A DNA stretch of 64,000 nucleotides from Terracoccus luteus (lineage in GTDB: Bacteria > Actinomycetota > Actinomycetes > Actinomycetales > Dermatophilaceae): positions 2,542,001-2,606,000 of the forward strand of contig NZ_RBXT01000001.1 of the NCBI RefSeq assembly GCF_003635045.1, written 5' to 3'. Positions 19,892 through 29,422 of the stretch are shown one piece after another. Position 1 is the first letter of the stretch; every line of letters starts with the position of its first letter. The position numbers were made by a program, and so were the translations under genes. The notes under the pieces are model-generated. The model did no database searches and was not told the origin of the DNA. It saw only the letters and a program-made list of their open reading frames with translations.

Positions 19892-20844
19892 GCTGCCTCC
19901 CCGGAGACCCGGACGCGGGGGTCGATGACCGAGTAGAGCAGGTCGACGACGAAGTTGATGACGATGTACGAGGTGGCCGTCACGAGCACGACGGCCTGGA
20001 TGACCGGGTAGTCGCGCTGGAAGACGGCGTCGATGGTCAGCTTGCCGAAGCCCGGCAGACCGAAGATCTGCTCGGTGACGACCGCCCCCGAGATGAGCCC
20101 GCCGAGCTGCAGGCCGACGATCGTCACGACGACGATGAGGCTGTTGCGCAGGGCGTGGCGGGTCACGACGACGCGCGGCTTGAGGCCCTTCGCCTCGGCC
20201 GTGCGCACGAAGTCGGTCGACAGGGCGTCGAGCATCGACGAGCGGGTCTGGCGCATGATGACCGCCGCCAGCCCGGTGCCGAGGATGAGTGCCGGCAGGA
20301 CGAGGTGGTAGAGGTTGTCGACGACGCCGTCACCGAGCGGCACGAAGCCGGATGCCGGGAACAGCCCGGTCGCGACGGACAGGTAGAGGATCGCGACGAG
20401 GCCGAGCCAGAAGTGCGGCACCGACAGCCCGAGCAGGGCGAACGCGTTGGCGACCCACTCGGCGGGGCGTCCGCGCCGCACCGCGGCGACGACGCCGGCG
20501 CCCACGCCGAGCAGGGTGGCGATGACGATGGCGATGAGGGACAGCTCGACCGTCACGGGCAGGGCCGTGGCGAGCATGTCGCGCACGGGCTGACCGGTGC
20601 GGATCGAGGTCCCGAGGTCGCCGCGGACGGCGTTGCCGAGGAAGGTCCAGAACTGCACGAGCACCGACTGGTCGAGCCCGTACTTCTGCCGGATGGCGAC
20701 GAGGGCCTCCGGGCTGCGGTCCTCCCCCGCGAGGGCGAGGGCCGGGTCACCCGGCAGGGCGCGCACCCCGATGAAGACGACGACCGTCGCCAGCAGGAGG
20801 GTGAGCGCCGACTGCCAGGCCCGGCCCCACAGGTAGCGGCGCAT
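19888..20844 (-). CDS. dppB: peptide ABC transporter permease (DppB/OppB type)
   Basis: The protein is a 318-residue permease with the usual N-terminal hydrophobic segment (YLWGRAWQSALTLLLATVVVFIGVRALPGDPA). GDLGTSIRTGQPVRDML is typical of DppB, and the EAA-type loop is RTAEAKGLKPRVVVTRHALRNS. It starts 3 bp after the oppA stop at 20848. It is the second gene of the operon oppA-dppB-dppC-oppD-oppF-ggt. Confidence 0.93.
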   Translation of the reverse strand: MRRYLWGRAWQSALTLLLATVVVFIGVRALPGDPALALAGEDRSPEALVAIRQKYGLDQSVLVQFWTFLGNAVRGDLGTSIRTGQPVRDMLATALPVTVELSLIAIVIATLLGVGAGVVAAVRRGRPAEWVANAFALLGLSVPHFWLGLVAILYLSVATGLFPASGFVPLGDGVVDNLYHLVLPALILGTGLAAVIMRQTRSSMLDALSTDFVRTAEAKGLKPRVVVTRHALRNSLIVVVTIVGLQLGGLISGAVVTEQIFGLPGFGKLTIDAVFQRDYPVIQAVVLVTATSYIVINFVVDLLYSVIDPRVRVSGEAA

Positions 20845-20847
20845 CGG

Positions 20848-22614
20848 TCACTTGGCCAGGCCGGAGGCACCGACGCGGATGACGCCGTCCGGGAAGACCT
20901 GGACGCCCTTGACGGTGTTCGAGACGCCGGTGAGGTTGCGCTGGCGGTACAGGTAGATGAGCGGGTCGTCCTGGTGCAGCTGCTCGACGACCTTGCCGTA
21001 GAGGTCCCGGCGCTTCGCGACGTCCTGCTCCTCACGGGCCTGGGCGAGGAGGTCGTCGACGGTCTTGCTGCTGTAGCCGGCGACGTTCTGGCTGCCGCCC
21101 GTTCCGACGAAGTTGGTGATGTTGGCGTCGGGGTCGATGCGACCCGACCAACCCAGCTGCAGCAGGGAGAACTCGCCGCGGTCCTGCTGGTCGAGCAGCG
21201 TCGCGTACTCGACCGGCTTGATCTGCAGGTCGAAGCCGCCCTCCTTGACCATCGACTGCAGCGCCTGGGCCAGGCGCAGGCTGTCGGGGTTGTTCGACGT
21301 GATCATCGGGATCTGCACGGGGGTGCTGACGCCCGCCTCCTGCAGCAGCGCCTTCGCCTTGGCCGGGTCGTGCTCGGTGCAGGTCTGCGCGGCCTCGGAG
21401 GTGAACTGGGTCGAGGGCGAGATGGGCGAGCAGGCCACCGTCGCGAGGTCGTTGAAGATGACCTTGACGAGGCCCTTGCGGTCGATGGCGAGCTCGAGGG
21501 CCTGACGCACCTTGGCGTCCTTCGCCTCGGGCCGGTCGATGGTGCCGGTCGGCGAGCCGACACCGTTGACGTTGCCGATGTTGACCGTGAGGCCCTGGTA
21601 GCCGAGCGACTGCGACGAGAGCACGGTGAGGTTGCTCTGCTGCTGCAGGGTCGGGACGTCCTGCGCCGACAGGGAGTCGGCGACCTGGACGTCGCCCGAG
21701 CGCAGGTTCGCCGCGCGGATGCTCGCGTCGGTGATGATGCGGTAGGTGATCGCGTCGAGGTGGACGTTCTTCGCGTCGTAGTAGTTCGGGTCCTTGACGA
21801 GCTCGATCGAGTTCTGCGGCACGCGCTTGCTGAACTTGAACGGGCCGACGCACACGGGGGCGGTGGCGAAGTCCTCGCCGAGCTTGTCGGCCTGGGTGGG
21901 GCTGACGATCATCCCGGCGCGGTCGGTCAGGGCGGCCACGAGCGGGGCGAAGGGCTTGGACAGCGTGATGACGACCTTCGTCGCGTCGGGCGCCTCGACC
22001 GTGGTGATCGGGCCCAGCTCGCTGCGGCGGGCCGAGGTCTTGAGGGTCAGCTCGCGGTCGATGCTCGCCTTGACGGCGGCGGCGTCGAAGGCGGTGCCGT
22101 CGGCGAACTTCACACCCTCACGCACCGGGATCGTGACGGTGAGGCCGTCGGAGCTCGTCGTCGGCAGGGCGGTCGCGAGCTGGGGCACGATCTGCGCCTT
22201 CTCGTCGACGTCGTAGAGCTTCTGGCACATGGCGTGGAAGACGTAGCGCGAGTAGAGGCTGCGCGAGAGGGCCGGGTCGAGCTGGTCGGGCTCGGCCGAC
22301 AGGGCCATGACGAGGGTGCCACCCTGCTTGACCTGGTCGGCCGAGACGGGCTCGCCGAAGGTGTCGCCGCCGGGGCCCGCCGCGGCCCCGGCCGTGCCGG
22401 AGCCCCCGCTCCCCGAGCCGGTGGTCGGCGTCACCGCGGAGCAGGCGCCCAGCGCCAAGGCGGTGACGGCGGCGAGGGCGGTGAGCGGCAGGGCCAAGCG
22501 GGGCCGACCCCCGGATGCCGGGGCGGCCGTCGGTCCGTCGGTCGAGGTGGAGGTGGCGCTGGGGGCCGTGGGTGACGGCGCGGTGCGGCGACGGGGGAGG
22601 GGGTGCCGGGACAT
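20848..22614 (-). CDS. oppA: oligopeptide-binding lipoprotein (SBP family 5)
   Basis: This secreted, lipid-anchored solute-binding protein has 588 residues. A long polar leader is followed by a hydrophobic stretch and lipobox ALGACS. The mature protein shows the SBP_bac_5 pattern (GGTLVMALSAEPDQLDPALSRSLYSRYVFHAMCQKLYDVDEKAQIVPQLA). I chose the ATG at 22614 (MSRHPLP) because AGGAG is 5 nt upstream; an in-frame ATG at 22647 has no such site. First gene of the opp-ggt operon; the large operator at 22649-22679 lies just upstream. Confidence 0.92.
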   Translation of the reverse strand: MSRHPLPRRRTAPSPTAPSATSTSTDGPTAAPASGGRPRLALPLTALAAVTALALGACSAVTPTTGSGSGGSGTAGAAAGPGGDTFGEPVSADQVKQGGTLVMALSAEPDQLDPALSRSLYSRYVFHAMCQKLYDVDEKAQIVPQLATALPTTSSDGLTVTIPVREGVKFADGTAFDAAAVKASIDRELTLKTSARRSELGPITTVEAPDATKVVITLSKPFAPLVAALTDRAGMIVSPTQADKLGEDFATAPVCVGPFKFSKRVPQNSIELVKDPNYYDAKNVHLDAITYRIITDASIRAANLRSGDVQVADSLSAQDVPTLQQQSNLTVLSSQSLGYQGLTVNIGNVNGVGSPTGTIDRPEAKDAKVRQALELAIDRKGLVKVIFNDLATVACSPISPSTQFTSEAAQTCTEHDPAKAKALLQEAGVSTPVQIPMITSNNPDSLRLAQALQSMVKEGGFDLQIKPVEYATLLDQQDRGEFSLLQLGWSGRIDPDANITNFVGTGGSQNVAGYSSKTVDDLLAQAREEQDVAKRRDLYGKVVEQLHQDDPLIYLYRQRNLTGVSNTVKGVQVFPDGVIRVGASGLAK

Positions 22615-22648
22615 GTGCGCTCCTGGGGCGGGGGGAGGGATTGGCACA

Positions 22649-22679
22649 ACGTATCCTGTATACAGTCGACAAGATACGT
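22649..22679. promoter_or_regulatory. nested palindromic operator at the opp promoter
   Basis: Outer arms ACGTATC (22649-22655) and GATACGT (22673-22679) are perfect inverted repeats. Inside is a perfect 10-bp palindrome CTGTATACAG (22656-22665). The TATACA on the minus strand could double as the -10 box. The site lies 35-65 bp before the oppA start and shares GTATAC with the lctP/gntR spacer, making the GntR protein at 14350 the best candidate binder. Confidence 0.6.
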
Positions 22680-22823
22680 CTGCGACCAGACTTTTCTCAG
22701 GTTCTTCTGGCCCGGAACGGCCGGCGCCCCGGCCGACGGCGGACCCGCCTCAAGGCGCAGCCACGCGCACCGGGGCGCACCGGCATCCGGTGTGGGGCGA
22801 CGGCGAGCGACGTCGTGCGCGAC

Positions 22824-22842
22824 CCGGCCGGAGGTCGGCCGG
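22824..22842 (-). terminator. stem-loop after the nuo/prenyl-synthase operon
   Basis: CCGGCCG and CGGCCGG form a perfect 7-bp stem with a 5-nt loop, 23 bp past the prenyl synthase stop. A second perfect stem (22858-22875, GCGCCGG/CCGGCGC, 4-nt loop) overlaps the stop codon itself. Two strong GC stems at the end of a 19-kb block fit a terminator, though there is no T-tract. Confidence 0.55.
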
Positions 22843-22864
22843 TGGGGGTGGGAGCGGGCGCCGG

Positions 22865-23884
22865 TCAGCCGGCGCGGTGGACGACCGACAGGGCGAGCGC
22901 GGCCAAGGCGGCCTTGGCGTCGCTGTCGGGCAGCGGGTCGAGCAGGGCCCGGGCGTCCTCGGCGACGGCCTCGGTCTCGGCCCGGGCTGCGTCCATGGCG
23001 CGGTGGCCGCGCAGCAGGGTCATCGCCTCGGCCACGCCGGCGTCGTCGTCGGAGAGGTCGGCGTCGAGCAGCTCGAGCAGCCGGGCGTCGGTGGGGTCGG
23101 CCGGGTCGGCGAGCGAGCGCACCCGGAGCGTCGGCAGCGTGTCGACCCCCTCGCGCAGGTCGGTGCCGGGCACCTTGCCCATGTCGTCGGCCTCGGACGC
23201 GACGTCGATGAGGTCGTCGGCGAGCTGGAAGGCGATGCCGACCTTCTCGCCGTAGGCCCGCATGATCTCGACGGTGTCGGCGTCGGCGCCGCTGAACATG
23301 GCGCCGTACCGGCCCGCGGTGGCGATGAGCACGCCGGTCTTGTCGGCGAGGACGTCGAGGTAGTACGCGACGGGGTCGACGCCTTCGGGCCGCGGGCGGG
23401 CGTCACGGATCTGGCCGGAGCACAGCCGCACGAAGGTCTGGGCCTGGATGAGCACCGCCTCGGCACCGAGCCCGGCGACGAGCTCGGAGGCCTTGCCGAA
23501 GAGCAGGTCGCCGACGAGGATCGCCGTCGTGTTGTCGTAGGCGGCGTTGACCGAGACCACCCCGCGGCGCACGGTCGCCTCGTCCATGACGTCGTCGTGG
23601 TAGAGCGAGGCGAGGTGGGTCAGCTCGACGCCGGCGGCGGCGGCCACGACCCGGTCGTCGATGCCCCCCGCGACCTCGGAGGCGAGCAGCGTCAGCAGGG
23701 GACGGAAGCGCTTGCCCCCGGCCTCGACGAGGTGCGCGGACGCCCCCGCGATGAAGGGGTCGTCGTGGTCGACGACCTGCCGCAGCAGCGCGTCGACCCG
23801 GTCGAGCCCGTCCTGCAGGCGAGCCCGCAGCTGCGGGCTCGCCCCGGGGACGGTGAGGACGGGCGGGGTGGCGTGGGTCGTCAT
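22865..23884 (-). CDS. polyprenyl diphosphate synthase
   Basis: This cytosolic trans-prenyltransferase of 339 residues elongates allylic diphosphates with isopentenyl diphosphate to make the side chain of menaquinone (octa/nonaprenyl-type chains in actinobacteria; chain length cannot be read here). The first aspartate-rich motif is DDVMDEATVRRG (about 95-106) and the second is QLADDLIDVASEADD. The GGKRFRPLLTLLASE motif is near 50. The gene follows nuoN by 16 bp, a frequent actinobacterial arrangement that ties quinone tail synthesis to complex I. Confidence 0.92.
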   Translation of the reverse strand: MTTHATPPVLTVPGASPQLRARLQDGLDRVDALLRQVVDHDDPFIAGASAHLVEAGGKRFRPLLTLLASEVAGGIDDRVVAAAAGVELTHLASLYHDDVMDEATVRRGVVSVNAAYDNTTAILVGDLLFGKASELVAGLGAEAVLIQAQTFVRLCSGQIRDARPRPEGVDPVAYYLDVLADKTGVLIATAGRYGAMFSGADADTVEIMRAYGEKVGIAFQLADDLIDVASEADDMGKVPGTDLREGVDTLPTLRVRSLADPADPTDARLLELLDADLSDDDAGVAEAMTLLRGHRAMDAARAETEAVAEDARALLDPLPDSDAKAALAALALSVVHRAG

Positions 23885-23900
23885 GGCAGGGTCAGCCGCG

Positions 23901-25475
23901 TCAGCGGACGAAGAGCGAGGCCCGGTCGGCCAGGTCGAGCAGCGCCGAGGGGAGCACGCCGAGGGCCAGCGTGATCATCGTGCCGATGGCGATGGAGAAC
24001 GTCGTCGTCACCGACGGGGTGACGACCTCGACGGCGTCGTCGGGCGCCTCGCTGAAGAACATGAGCACGATGATGCGCGCGTAGACGAAGACCGTGATGG
24101 CGCTGCAGACGACACCGACGACCGCGAGCACGGTGCCGGTGGCGCCGCCGCCCGACACGGCCGCGGCGAACACCCCGAACTTCGAGACGAAGCCGGACGT
24201 GAGCGGGATGCCGGCGAAGGCGAGCATGAGGAAGGCGAACGCACCGGCGACGAGCGGATGCCGCTTGCCGAGGCCGGCCCACTGCGACAGGTGGGTCGCC
24301 TCTCCCCCGTTCTGGCGCACGAGCGAGACGATCGCGAAGGCCGCGATGGTCGAGAAGCCGTAGGCCGCGACGTAGAAGAGCACCGAGCCGACGCCCTGGC
24401 GGTCGAAGGCGAGCACGCCGACGAGGATGAACCCGGCGTGGGCGATCGAGCTGTAGGCGAGCAGGCGCTTGATGTCGGTCTGCGTCACCGACAGCACGGA
24501 GCCGACGACCATCGTCAGCAGGGCGACGATGACGAGGGCGTTGGTCCACTCCCAGCGGGCCGTGTCGAGACCGGCGTAGGCGAGGCGCAGGATCGCGCCG
24601 AACGCCGCCGCCTTCGTGCACGCGGCCATGAAGCCGGTGACCGGCGTCGGGGCGCCCTGGTAGACGTCGGGCGTCCACGCGTGGAACGGCACCGCACCGA
24701 CCTTGAAGAGCAGGCCGACGAAGACGAGCAGCGCGCCGGGGACGAGCAGGCCGTTCATGTCGAGCGGGCCTGCGGAGACGGCGGCGCTGAGGTCGCCGAG
24801 GTAGACCGAGCCGGCGTAGCCGTAGAGCAGGGCCGTGCCGAAGAGGAAGAAGGCCGAGCTGAAGGCGCCGAGGAGGAAGTACTTGAGCGAGGCCTCCTGC
24901 GAGAGGAGGCGGCGGCGCCGCGCCAGGCCCGAGAGGATGTAGAGCGGCAGCGAGAGCACCTCGAGGGCGACGAACATGCCGAGCAGGTCGTTCGTCGTCG
25001 GGAAGAGCATCATGCCGAAGATCGCGAACAGCGTCAGCGGGAAGACCTCGGAGGTGAGGGCCCCGGCCCGGGTGGCGGCCGTCTCGAGCGGCGAGCCCGG
25101 GGTGGAGGCACCGCTCGGGGTGAAGGCGTCGGGCCCCTGGCCGCCGAAGCGCTCGGCCATCGTCAGGATGCCGAGGATGCCCATGAGCGCGATGGTCCCC
25201 TGCATGAACAGGGCCGGTCCGTCGATGGCGAGGGCGAAGAGACGGCGGTTGGTCGTGCCGTCCGACAGGCCCATCGTCAGCCCCTGGTGGCCGGCGGCGA
25301 CGATGACGGCGACGAAGGCGCCGAGCAGCGCCACGACGGACAGGCCGACCTGGATGCGCTGGCGGAGCTCGCGCGGGGCGAACGCCTCGACGAGCACCCC
25401 GACGAGCGCGGCACCGAAGACGACGAGCAGCGGGAGGATGGCCAGGTAGTCGATCTGCGACTGCTGGAAGGTCAC
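23901..25475 (-). CDS. nuoN: NADH-quinone oxidoreductase subunit N
   Basis: This is an antiporter-like proton-pumping membrane subunit of complex I, 524 residues with about 14 membrane helices. The proton-antiporter core is visible as KVGAVPFHAWTPDVYQGAPTPVTGFMAACTKAAAF, followed by LLAYSSIAHAGFILVG. The GTG start overlaps the nuoM stop (GTGA) and has GGGAG 6 nt upstream. Last nuo gene of the operon. Confidence 0.95.
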   Translation of the reverse strand: MTFQQSQIDYLAILPLLVVFGAALVGVLVEAFAPRELRQRIQVGLSVVALLGAFVAVIVAAGHQGLTMGLSDGTTNRRLFALAIDGPALFMQGTIALMGILGILTMAERFGGQGPDAFTPSGASTPGSPLETAATRAGALTSEVFPLTLFAIFGMMLFPTTNDLLGMFVALEVLSLPLYILSGLARRRRLLSQEASLKYFLLGAFSSAFFLFGTALLYGYAGSVYLGDLSAAVSAGPLDMNGLLVPGALLVFVGLLFKVGAVPFHAWTPDVYQGAPTPVTGFMAACTKAAAFGAILRLAYAGLDTARWEWTNALVIVALLTMVVGSVLSVTQTDIKRLLAYSSIAHAGFILVGVLAFDRQGVGSVLFYVAAYGFSTIAAFAIVSLVRQNGGEATHLSQWAGLGKRHPLVAGAFAFLMLAFAGIPLTSGFVSKFGVFAAAVSGGGATGTVLAVVGVVCSAITVFVYARIIVLMFFSEAPDDAVEVVTPSVTTTFSIAIGTMITLALGVLPSALLDLADRASLFVR

Positions 25476-27106
25476 CTCGTGCTCCCTTCAGCCGCGTTGC
25501 CGGCGGCGGGGGTGTTCTGGACGTGCGACATCGACTTGTCGACGGCCGGGTTGATGGCGTTGAGCGCGAGGTTCGGGAAGAACCCGAGCACGAGGAACGC
25601 CGCGATGAGGGGGGCCGCGACGAGCTTCTCGCGGGTCGTCAGGTCGACGATGCGTCGGCCGGACGGCAGCTCGAAGCCGCGTACGCCGCCCGAGGACTTG
25701 CGCCAGGCGTCGTCGACGGTCACGCCGTCGGCGGCGAGCGACTCGGGCTTCGGGCCGGTCATGACCCGCTTGTACATGAGCAGCACGTAGAGCGCGGCGA
25801 GGATGATGCCGGCCGTCGCGATGACGGCGGCCGCCGGGCGGGTCGGGAAGCTGCCGACGAGGACGAGGAACTCCGACACGAAGGTCGACAGGCCCGGGAG
25901 CGACAGGGCCGACAGGCCGGCGACGAGGAAGATGCCCGCCAGCCCCGGGGTGACCCGCTGCCAGCCGCCGTAGTCGGGGATGCGCTTGCTGCCGCCGCGG
26001 CGCACGACCATGGCGGCGAAGAGGAACAGCGCGGCGGTCGAGAACCCGTGGTTGACCATGTAGAGCGTCGAGCCGGCTCCTCCGGTCGTCGTGAAGGCGA
26101 AGATGCCGAGCACGATGAAGCCGAAGTGGCTGACCGACGTGTAGGCGATGAGCCGCATCATGTCGGTCTGGCCGATGGCGAGCAGGGCTCCGTAGAGCAC
26201 CGACACGACGGCGAGCACGACGACGACGGGCGTGGCCCAGTGGCTCGCCTCCGGGAAGAGCTGGAGGCAGAAGCGGATCATCCCGAAGGTGCCGACCTTG
26301 TCGAGGACGCCGACGAGCAGGGTGGCCGTCGCCGGGGAGGACTCCGTCGCGGCATCCGGAAGCCACGTGTGGAAGGGCACCATCGGCGCCTTGATGGCGA
26401 AGGCGATGAAGAAGCCGACGAACATGAGGCGCTCGGTCGTCGGGTCGATCGACAGGCCGGTGAGGCGCTCGACGAGGAATCCGTCGGTGCCGCCGGGGCC
26501 CTGGATGTAGAGGGCGATGACGGCGACGAGCATGACGAGCCCACCGGCGAGCGAGAAGAGGAGGAACTTCATCGCCGCGTACTGCCGACGGGCACCACCG
26601 AAGCGCCCGATGAGGAAGTACACCGGGATGAGCATGGCCTCGAAGAAGACGTAGAAGAGGAACACGTCGGTGGCGGCGAACACCCCGACCATGAACGTCT
26701 CGAGCAGCAGCAGGAGCGCGAAGTACGTCTTGACCCGACGCTCGTCGGCCGCGTCGTCCTCGGGCAGGTCACGCCACGCCGCGAGGAGGCAGATCGGCGT
26801 GAGCACGAGCGACATGAGGATGAGCACGAGCGCGATGCCGTCGACGCCCAGGGCGTAGCTGACCCCGAACTGCGGGATCCACGAGTACTGCTCCCCCAGC
26901 TGGAACTGGGCGCTCGAGCCGCGGTCGAACTGCAGCGCGGCCACGACGCCGACCACGAGGGTCAGCAGGGAGACGCCGAGCGCGAGCCGCTTGGCCATGA
27001 GGGCCGAGCCGGGGACGAAGGCGACCAGCAGCGACCCCACGAGGGGGATGACACCGAGGATGGTCAGCCACGGCACGCTGGACATGATGGTCGTCGAGGT
27101 CGTCAT
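25472..27106 (-). CDS. nuoM: NADH-quinone oxidoreductase subunit M
   Basis: This proton-pumping membrane subunit has 544 residues. Family motifs include FYVFFEAMLIPVYFLIGRFGG, KAPMVPFHTWLPDAATESS and RLIAYTSVSHFGFIVLG. The ATG at 27106 overlaps the nuoL stop by one base (TGATG); an in-frame ATG at 27121 inside nuoL is possible but needs a 16-bp overlap. The conserved central lysine and glutamate of antiporter-like subunits are in the named motifs. Confidence 0.95.
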   Translation of the reverse strand: MTTSTTIMSSVPWLTILGVIPLVGSLLVAFVPGSALMAKRLALGVSLLTLVVGVVAALQFDRGSSAQFQLGEQYSWIPQFGVSYALGVDGIALVLILMSLVLTPICLLAAWRDLPEDDAADERRVKTYFALLLLLETFMVGVFAATDVFLFYVFFEAMLIPVYFLIGRFGGARRQYAAMKFLLFSLAGGLVMLVAVIALYIQGPGGTDGFLVERLTGLSIDPTTERLMFVGFFIAFAIKAPMVPFHTWLPDAATESSPATATLLVGVLDKVGTFGMIRFCLQLFPEASHWATPVVVVLAVVSVLYGALLAIGQTDMMRLIAYTSVSHFGFIVLGIFAFTTTGGAGSTLYMVNHGFSTAALFLFAAMVVRRGGSKRIPDYGGWQRVTPGLAGIFLVAGLSALSLPGLSTFVSEFLVLVGSFPTRPAAAVIATAGIILAALYVLLMYKRVMTGPKPESLAADGVTVDDAWRKSSGGVRGFELPSGRRIVDLTTREKLVAAPLIAAFLVLGFFPNLALNAINPAVDKSMSHVQNTPAAGNAAEGSTR

Positions 27107-29106
27107 CAGGACATCACCCACAGGGCTCCGAGAATGGCGACGACACCGGCGAGCATCGTCAGGGCGTACGAGCGAGCGAAACCGTTCTGCAGCCGGCGCA
27201 GGCGCGACGACGTGCCCCCGACGAGGGCGGCGAGACCGCCGGCGGCGCCGTCGATCCCCTTGCCGTCGAGGAAGACGAGCGAACGGGTCAGGTGGATGCC
27301 GGGGCGCATGAGCAGCGCCTCGTTGACGGCGTCCTGGTAGAGGTCACGGCGGGCGACCTGCGTGGCGAGGCTGCCGGCGGGCTGCGCGACGGGGACGTCC
27401 TCGCGGACGTAGCGCAGGAAGGCCAGACCCGCCCCGGCGGCGACGAGCACGAGGGTGGCGACGGTGATGACCGGGATCGGCAGCACCGGGTGCACCCCCT
27501 CCGGCTCGGCGCCGGTGACCGGCTCGAGCCATGAGGTGAAGGCCCCGGTCGGGCCGAGCACGAGGCCGAGCAGGGCGGAGCCGACGGCCAGGACCATCAT
27601 CGGGACGAGCATGAGCATGCCCGACTCGTGCGGGTGCTTGTTGTCGTCGGTCCAGCGGCGCTTGCCGTGGAAGGTCATGAAGAACAAGCGCGACATGTAG
27701 AAGGCGGTGACGCCGGCGGCCAGCATCGCGGTGAGGCCGAAGACCCACGGCCGCCAGCCCTCGCCGATGAACGCGGCCTCGATGATCTTGTCCTTGCTCC
27801 AGAAGCCGGACAGCAGCGGGAAGCCGATGATGGCGAGGTAGCCGAGGCCGAACGTGACCCACGTGATCTTCATGACCGCCGAGAGGCCGCCGAAGCGGCG
27901 CATGTCGACCTGGTCGTTCATGCCGTGCATGACCGAGCCGGCACCGAGGAACATGCCGGCCTTGAAGAAGCCGTGCGTCAGCAGGTGGAAGATCGCGAAG
28001 GCGGCACCGACCGGGCCGAGCCCGGCGGCGAGCATCATGTAGCCGATCTGGCTCATCGTCGACGCGGCGAGGGCCTTCTTCAGGTCGTCCTTGGCGCAGC
28101 CGACGATGGCACCGAAGACGAGGGTGATCGCACCGACGATGACGACGACGAGCTGCGCGTTCGGCGTGGCCGTGAAGATCGGGGCCGAGCGCACGACGAG
28201 GTAGACGCCCGCGGTGACCATGGTCGCGGCGTGGATGAGCGCCGACACGGGGGTCGGGCCGGCCATGGCGTCACCGAGCCAGCTCTGCAGCGGGAACTGC
28301 GCCGACTTGCCGCAGGCCCCGAGCAGGAGCATGAGGCCGATGGCGGTCATGAAGCCCTGGTTGACGCCGTTGACAGCCTCCGCCCCGGCGAAGACGGTCG
28401 TGAAGTCGACCCCGCCGAACTGGAAGAACATGATGAACAGGGCGATCGACAGCCCGAGGTCACCGACGCGGTTCGCGACGAACGCCTTGTTCGCGGCGCT
28501 CGCGTAGGCCGGGTTCCAGTTCCAGAACCCGATGAGCAGGTAGCTCGCGAGGCCGACGCCCTCCCAGCCGACGTAGAGCAGCAGGTAGCTGTCCGCCAGG
28601 ACGAGCAGGAGCATCGCCGCGACGAAGAGGTTGAGGTAGGCGAAGAAGCGTCGCTTGTCGGGGTCGTGCTCCATGTACCCGAGCGAGTACACGTGGATGA
28701 GCGAGCCGACGAAGGTGATGAGCAGCACGAAGACGAGCGAGAGCTGGTCGACGAGCAGGCCCGCGCTCAGCTTGAAGGTGCCGGCGGTGACCCAGTCGAA
28801 GAGCTGCACGTGCTGGGCCCGCTGCTCGCCGTCGCGCCCGAGCATGGCGAGGAAGACGACGGCGCCGACGACGAAGGCGCCCCACGACAGGGCGGTGGCG
28901 AGCACGGGGCCGAAGCGGTCGGTGCGCCGGCCGCCGAGCAGCAGCACGGCGGCGCCGACGAGCGGCAGCACCACGAGCAGCCACGCGAGCGAGGTGGCGC
29001 CGGTCGCGGCGGCCACCTCACCGTCGGCCGCGGCCCGGGCGGCGTGGGCGGCGTGCGCACCGACGCTGCTCGGCGCGGTCGCGAGCGTCTGGACGAGTGA
29101 TGTCAT
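27106..29106 (-). CDS. nuoL: NADH-quinone oxidoreductase subunit L
   Basis: The largest antiporter-like subunit, 666 residues, with about 16 membrane helices and the lateral amphipathic helix region at the C-terminus. The core has [39 protein letters not shown] and [32 protein letters not shown] is the N-terminal family signature. It starts 16 bp after nuoK. Confidence 0.95.
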   Translation of the reverse strand: MTSLVQTLATAPSSVGAHAAHAARAAADGEVAAATGATSLAWLLVVLPLVGAAVLLLGGRRTDRFGPVLATALSWGAFVVGAVVFLAMLGRDGEQRAQHVQLFDWVTAGTFKLSAGLLVDQLSLVFVLLITFVGSLIHVYSLGYMEHDPDKRRFFAYLNLFVAAMLLLVLADSYLLLYVGWEGVGLASYLLIGFWNWNPAYASAANKAFVANRVGDLGLSIALFIMFFQFGGVDFTTVFAGAEAVNGVNQGFMTAIGLMLLLGACGKSAQFPLQSWLGDAMAGPTPVSALIHAATMVTAGVYLVVRSAPIFTATPNAQLVVVIVGAITLVFGAIVGCAKDDLKKALAASTMSQIGYMMLAAGLGPVGAAFAIFHLLTHGFFKAGMFLGAGSVMHGMNDQVDMRRFGGLSAVMKITWVTFGLGYLAIIGFPLLSGFWSKDKIIEAAFIGEGWRPWVFGLTAMLAAGVTAFYMSRLFFMTFHGKRRWTDDNKHPHESGMLMLVPMMVLAVGSALLGLVLGPTGAFTSWLEPVTGAEPEGVHPVLPIPVITVATLVLVAAGAGLAFLRYVREDVPVAQPAGSLATQVARRDLYQDAVNEALLMRPGIHLTRSLVFLDGKGIDGAAGGLAALVGGTSSRLRRLQNGFARSYALTMLAGVVAILGALWVMS

Positions 29107-29122
29107 GGAAGGCCTGTGCTCC

Positions 29123-29422
29123 TTACAGCTTCAGCAGGTTGGCGTCGTCGACCGAGGCCGACCTGCGGGCACGGAAGATGGCCATGATGATCGCGAGCCC
29201 GACGACGACCTCGGCGGCGGCCACGACCATGACGAAGAGGGCCATGACCTGGCCGTCGAGCTGGCCGTACATGCGCGAGAAGGTGACGAGGGCGAGGTTC
29301 GTGCCGTTGAGCATGAGCTCGACGCCCATGAAGACGATGATCGCGTTGCGTCGCAGCAGCACCGTGGCGGCGCCGACGGCGAACAGCAGCACCGAGAGGT
29401 AGACGTAGTTCATCGGGCTCAT
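29123..29422 (-). CDS. nuoK: NADH-quinone oxidoreductase subunit K
   Basis: This is a small three-helix membrane subunit of 99 residues. [14 protein letters not shown] holds the conserved membrane glutamate of the E-channel, followed by [16 protein letters not shown] with the second one. The ATG at 29422 overlaps the nuoJ stop (ATGA); a second in-frame ATG 9 bp later (MNYVYL) is an alternative. Confidence 0.94.
   Translation of the reverse strand: MSPMNYVYLSVLLFAVGAATVLLRRNAIIVFMGVELMLNGTNLALVTFSRMYGQLDGQVMALFVMVVAAAEVVVGLAIIMAIFRARRSASVDDANLLKL

Noticed and set aside
22649-22679. Attachment or recombination site
   Set aside because: No integrase or second copy is near; position right before oppA fits an operator.
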